Shown: positions 5,563 to 6,657 of the stretch, in pieces | Layout of the letters: each line of letters opens with the position of its first letter | How positions within the stretch are numbered: the first letter of the stretch is position 1 | From: an archaeon | GTDB taxonomy: Archaea; Asgardarchaeota; Heimdallarchaeia; Hodarchaeales; S146-22 | DNA: 6,657 nt | Assembly: GCA_024276395.1 (NCBI GenBank) | Contig: JAJRXH010000125.1 | Location: 1-6,657 of the forward strand | Direction of reading: 5' to 3' | Program-made: the position numbers and the translations under genes | Notes under the pieces: model-generated | Told to the model about the DNA's origin: nothing | Seen by the model: only the letters and a program-made list of their open reading frames with translations | Databases searched by the model: none

Positions 5563-6144
5563 TCACGTGTACGGAGACCGCCATCTCCGTACATGATCGA
5601 GGTATTTCTTTCGTTCCTTCCATTCGAAATAGACTGCTGCAAAAACGCTGAGAATTCCCAGTGGTATTGGTATGAGATGACCAGATGATGTAAGAATATG
5701 ACTCAAGAGAATGCCTAAAAGAATCACGGAGGTAATCCCGTATCCACTTATTGCCAATAAATCTTCATCATACATACTCAAAGAATTTGAAATAGCGAGT
5801 ATTAGAAAAGAGACGAGATACCATTTAGCAATGAACCCACTAAAACCACCATAAAAATCTCGTAAGAAGATGTTGAGGGCTAAATCAAGATCGCCAATAG
5901 AGAACAAGATGCTTTCTGGACTAAAATACCATTTCAAGTCAATGAACTTGAACATCACCTTGGATGAAACAGGCTCAAGAAGGAAGTAGCCCGAGGAATG
6001 AATGAAGCCACCAGAATAAAGATATGAAAAAAAGACTACTCCATTGGCCTTTCCAAAAAAAGAAGAAATTTCGAACAAGAATGCGAAATGAGGCACGAAA
6101 AGGCCAAGAAGACCAAGTTTGGTACTCCTTTTTATTGAAGACAC
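5563..6144 (-). CDS. small multi-span membrane protein of unknown function
   Basis: This is a 193-residue hydrophobic protein with no family recognised. Clear hydrophobic segments lie at about 9-27, 107-121, 130-150 and 156-173. A weaker one (33-43) precedes a roughly 60-residue aromatic-rich loop (45-105) that holds 'FIDLKWYF' and 'SIGDLDLALNIFLRDFYGGF'. The last 20 residues are strongly basic (EWKERKKYLDHVRRWRSPYT) and should be cytoplasmic. The start is a GTG at 6144, preceded by GGGGGTG seven bases upstream; an overlapping ATG at 6149 is out of frame and leads only to a short peptide. The gene is 53 bases upstream of the beta-helix gene on the same strand and probably cotranscribed with it. 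This suggests an envelope partner such as an anchor, export helper or modifying protein, which is inference from position only. Confidence 0.7.
   Translation of the reverse strand: MSSIKRSTKLGLLGLFVPHFAFLFEISSFFGKANGVVFFSYLYSGGFIHSSGYFLLEPVSSKVMFKFIDLKWYFSPESILFSIGDLDLALNIFLRDFYGGFSGFIAKWYLVSFLILAISNSLSMYDEDLLAISGYGITSVILLGILLSHILTSSGHLIPIPLGILSVFAAVYFEWKERKKYLDHVRRWRSPYT
5566..5595 (-). other. 12-bp hairpin overlapping the end of the membrane-protein gene
   Basis: TGTACGGAGA (5568-5577) pairs perfectly with TCTCCGTACA (5584-5593) around CCGCCA. A G-U and a C-G pair (5567/5594, 5566/5595) extend the stem to 12. On the minus strand it spans the last ten sense codons (HVRRWRSPYT), stopping one base before the TGA. 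No oligo-U follows, so it is not a normal terminator. It could be a processing or stability element, or limit readthrough into the beta-helix gene. Confidence 0.5.
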
Positions 6145-6151
6145 CTCATGA

Positions 6152-6158
6152 CACCCCC
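6152..6158 (-). promoter_or_regulatory. SD site deciding the GTG start of the membrane-protein gene
   Basis: GGGGGTG on the minus strand can pair along its whole length with the archaeal anti-SD, with one G-U pair, and lies seven bases before the GTG at 6144. A second GGGGGTG copy (6191-6197) sits 39 bases upstream, just after the TATA-like box. It precedes a 4-codon ATG frame and may be a chance duplicate or a leader feature. Confidence 0.5.
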
Positions 6159-6197
6159 TTTAAGACCGTTTCCTAGCTGTCATTCATTATCACCCCC

Positions 6198-6208
6198 TAT
6201 AAAATTTA
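6198..6208 (-). promoter_or_regulatory. TATA-like promoter of the minus-strand envelope operon
   Basis: On the minus strand the sequence reads TAAATTTTATA, 54-64 bases before the GTG start at 6144. Initiation about 25 bases downstream would give a leader of about 30 bases that includes the GGGGGTG ribosome-binding site. No other good box lies nearer to the gene. Confidence 0.35.
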
Positions 6209-6394
6209 CTTTTCCAGAATGATAAAAAGCCATTGCACCAAGTTCAACAACATTCAAGAAATACCAAGAAAGAAATCACTTATACCGAACGATGTCCATT
6301 TTACATCTTAGCTTTTTCGTAATGAGCTTGATACGTTGATGGTTTTCTCGCATACATTCAATGCAATAAAGAAATGATAGTTCCAGAGACAAAT

Positions 6395-6456
6395 AAAAAA
6401 GAGAAAAACCACCCGTGACCAGGGATAATCCCACGAGGACTCGTGTTTCATCCTCG
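6395..6456 (-). repeat. structured 62-bp direct repeat, copy 1
   Basis: This copy matches 6557-6618 at 56 of 62 positions. It contains the hairpins GGGA-TAA-TCCC (6422-6432, sharing its last base with the next stem) and CACGA-GGAC-TCGTG (6432-6445). Its right end opens a third stem, TTCATCCTCG (6447-6456) with CGAGGAgTGAA (6462-6472). Read on the minus strand the stems come first and are followed by GGTTTTTCTCTTTTTT, the layout of an RNA 3' end with an oligo-U stop. For this reason the minus strand is given as the more likely transcribed one. Confidence 0.65.
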
Positions 6457-6551
6457 TAACGCGAGGAGTGAACTCGGTCTCAGCGATGATCTGGTAATGA
6501 TTCCTAAAATCCGCGAATCAGTTGCAAGATGATGTGACTGACAAGACCGAG
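6396..6551 (-). ncRNA. candidate structured non-coding RNA ending in oligo-U
   Basis: Read on the minus strand, a perfect 8-bp pair CTCGGTCT (6551-6544) / AGACCGAG (6480-6473) encloses a 63-base loop region. Next comes a strong 10-bp hairpin (6472-6447), then the two hairpins of the repeat, then a U-rich end at about 6408-6395. This is about 155 bases of consecutive stems with no coding frame. It matches no RNA family I recognise (not tRNA, 5S, or an evident SRP or RNase P RNA). Promoter and true ends are unknown. Confidence 0.3.
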
Positions 6552-6556
6552 AAGAG

Positions 6557-6618
6557 AAAAAAGAGGAAAAGCACCCGTGACCAGGGGTAATCCCACGAGA
6601 CCTCGTGTTTTATCCTCG
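6557..6618 (-). repeat. structured 62-bp direct repeat, copy 2
   Basis: This second copy lies exactly 162 bp after copy 1. Differences fall where structure tolerates them: GGGG-TAA-TCCC keeps its stem through a G-U pair, and the tetraloop of CACGA-GACC-TCGTG changes while its stem does not. The oligo-T on the minus strand (TTTTCCTCTTTTTT) is also kept. The third stem is much weaker here, and sequence beyond 6618 diverges from copy 1. Confidence 0.65.
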
Positions 6619-6657
6619 AGACTCGTGAAGGTGATGCTAACTGACGAATGACGCGAC

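Larger units (their letters stand above)
6145..6657. other. 513-bp right-end stretch without protein genes
   Basis: No coding frame of note is present on either strand. The left part holds the minus-strand promoter and leader (6145-6210). Bases 6211-6390 are AT-rich with nothing recognised. From 6395 to the window edge the sequence changes character: it becomes CG-stem-rich and carries two structured direct repeats and an 8-bp long-range inverted repeat. The array may continue beyond the window. Confidence 0.6.

Noticed and set aside
4354..5651. Several + strand frames opposite the beta-helix and membrane-protein genes
   Set aside because: They are complementary shadows. The minus-strand reading has regular beta-helix coils and clear membrane segments, while the + strand translations show no pattern.
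6395..6618. CRISPR array
   Set aside because: There are only two copies. The repeat is 62 bp and the intervening 100 bp is itself structured, not spacer-like, and no cas gene is present.

Overview
This window looks archaeal, most likely an Asgard-type (Promethearchaeota) genome. Base composition is AT-rich, roughly 40% GC judged by eye. TATA-like boxes and purine Shine-Dalgarno (SD) motifs precede genes, oligo-T tracts follow them, and the predicted surface protein is a right-handed beta-helix with the short 'GW-P-GxGT-xx-PYII' entry motif common in archaeal surface proteins. The phylum assignment is inference; no rRNA or marker gene is present to fix it.

Layout. (1) 107-349 (+) encodes an 80-residue winged-helix DNA-binding protein with a strong SD, followed by several hairpins, one ending in T6. 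(2) 350-825 is non-coding. It holds those hairpins and a 96-bp MITE-like element (14-bp perfect terminal inverted repeats flanked by ATGA direct repeats) just upstream of the next gene. (3) 826-1719 (+) encodes a dihydropteroate synthase-fold enzyme. It keeps the whole catalytic and pterin-binding residue set, but both active-site loops are altered. (4) 1720-2237 is a 518-bp gap with an oligo-T terminator, a palindrome and the promoter of the next gene. (5) 2238-3476 (+) encodes a four-helix membrane protein with a HAMP-like linker and a methyl-accepting chemotaxis signalling hairpin, but no extracellular sensor domain. (6) Three minus-strand frames follow in convergent orientation. 5563-6144 is a small multi-span membrane protein. 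3734-5509 is a 591-residue beta-helix protein anchored at both ends. Directly abutting its stop codon is an 86-codon frame (3473-3733) interrupted by one amber codon. (7) 6145-6657 holds the minus-strand promoter and then two copies of a 62-bp highly structured repeat exactly 162 bp apart.

How the parts relate. The two + strand enzyme/receptor genes are widely spaced and have their own non-coding flanks, so they are probably single transcription units. The minus-strand genes look like one operon for a cell-envelope assembly: multi-span membrane protein, then externally displayed beta-helix, then a possible small single-span protein. No chemotaxis kinase or adaptor, folate-pathway partner or Nos gene is present, so partners must lie elsewhere. 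The least explained material is RNA- or element-like: the structured tandem repeats at the right end, the MITE-like element before the DHPS gene, the competing hairpins after the first gene, and the amber-interrupted frame.
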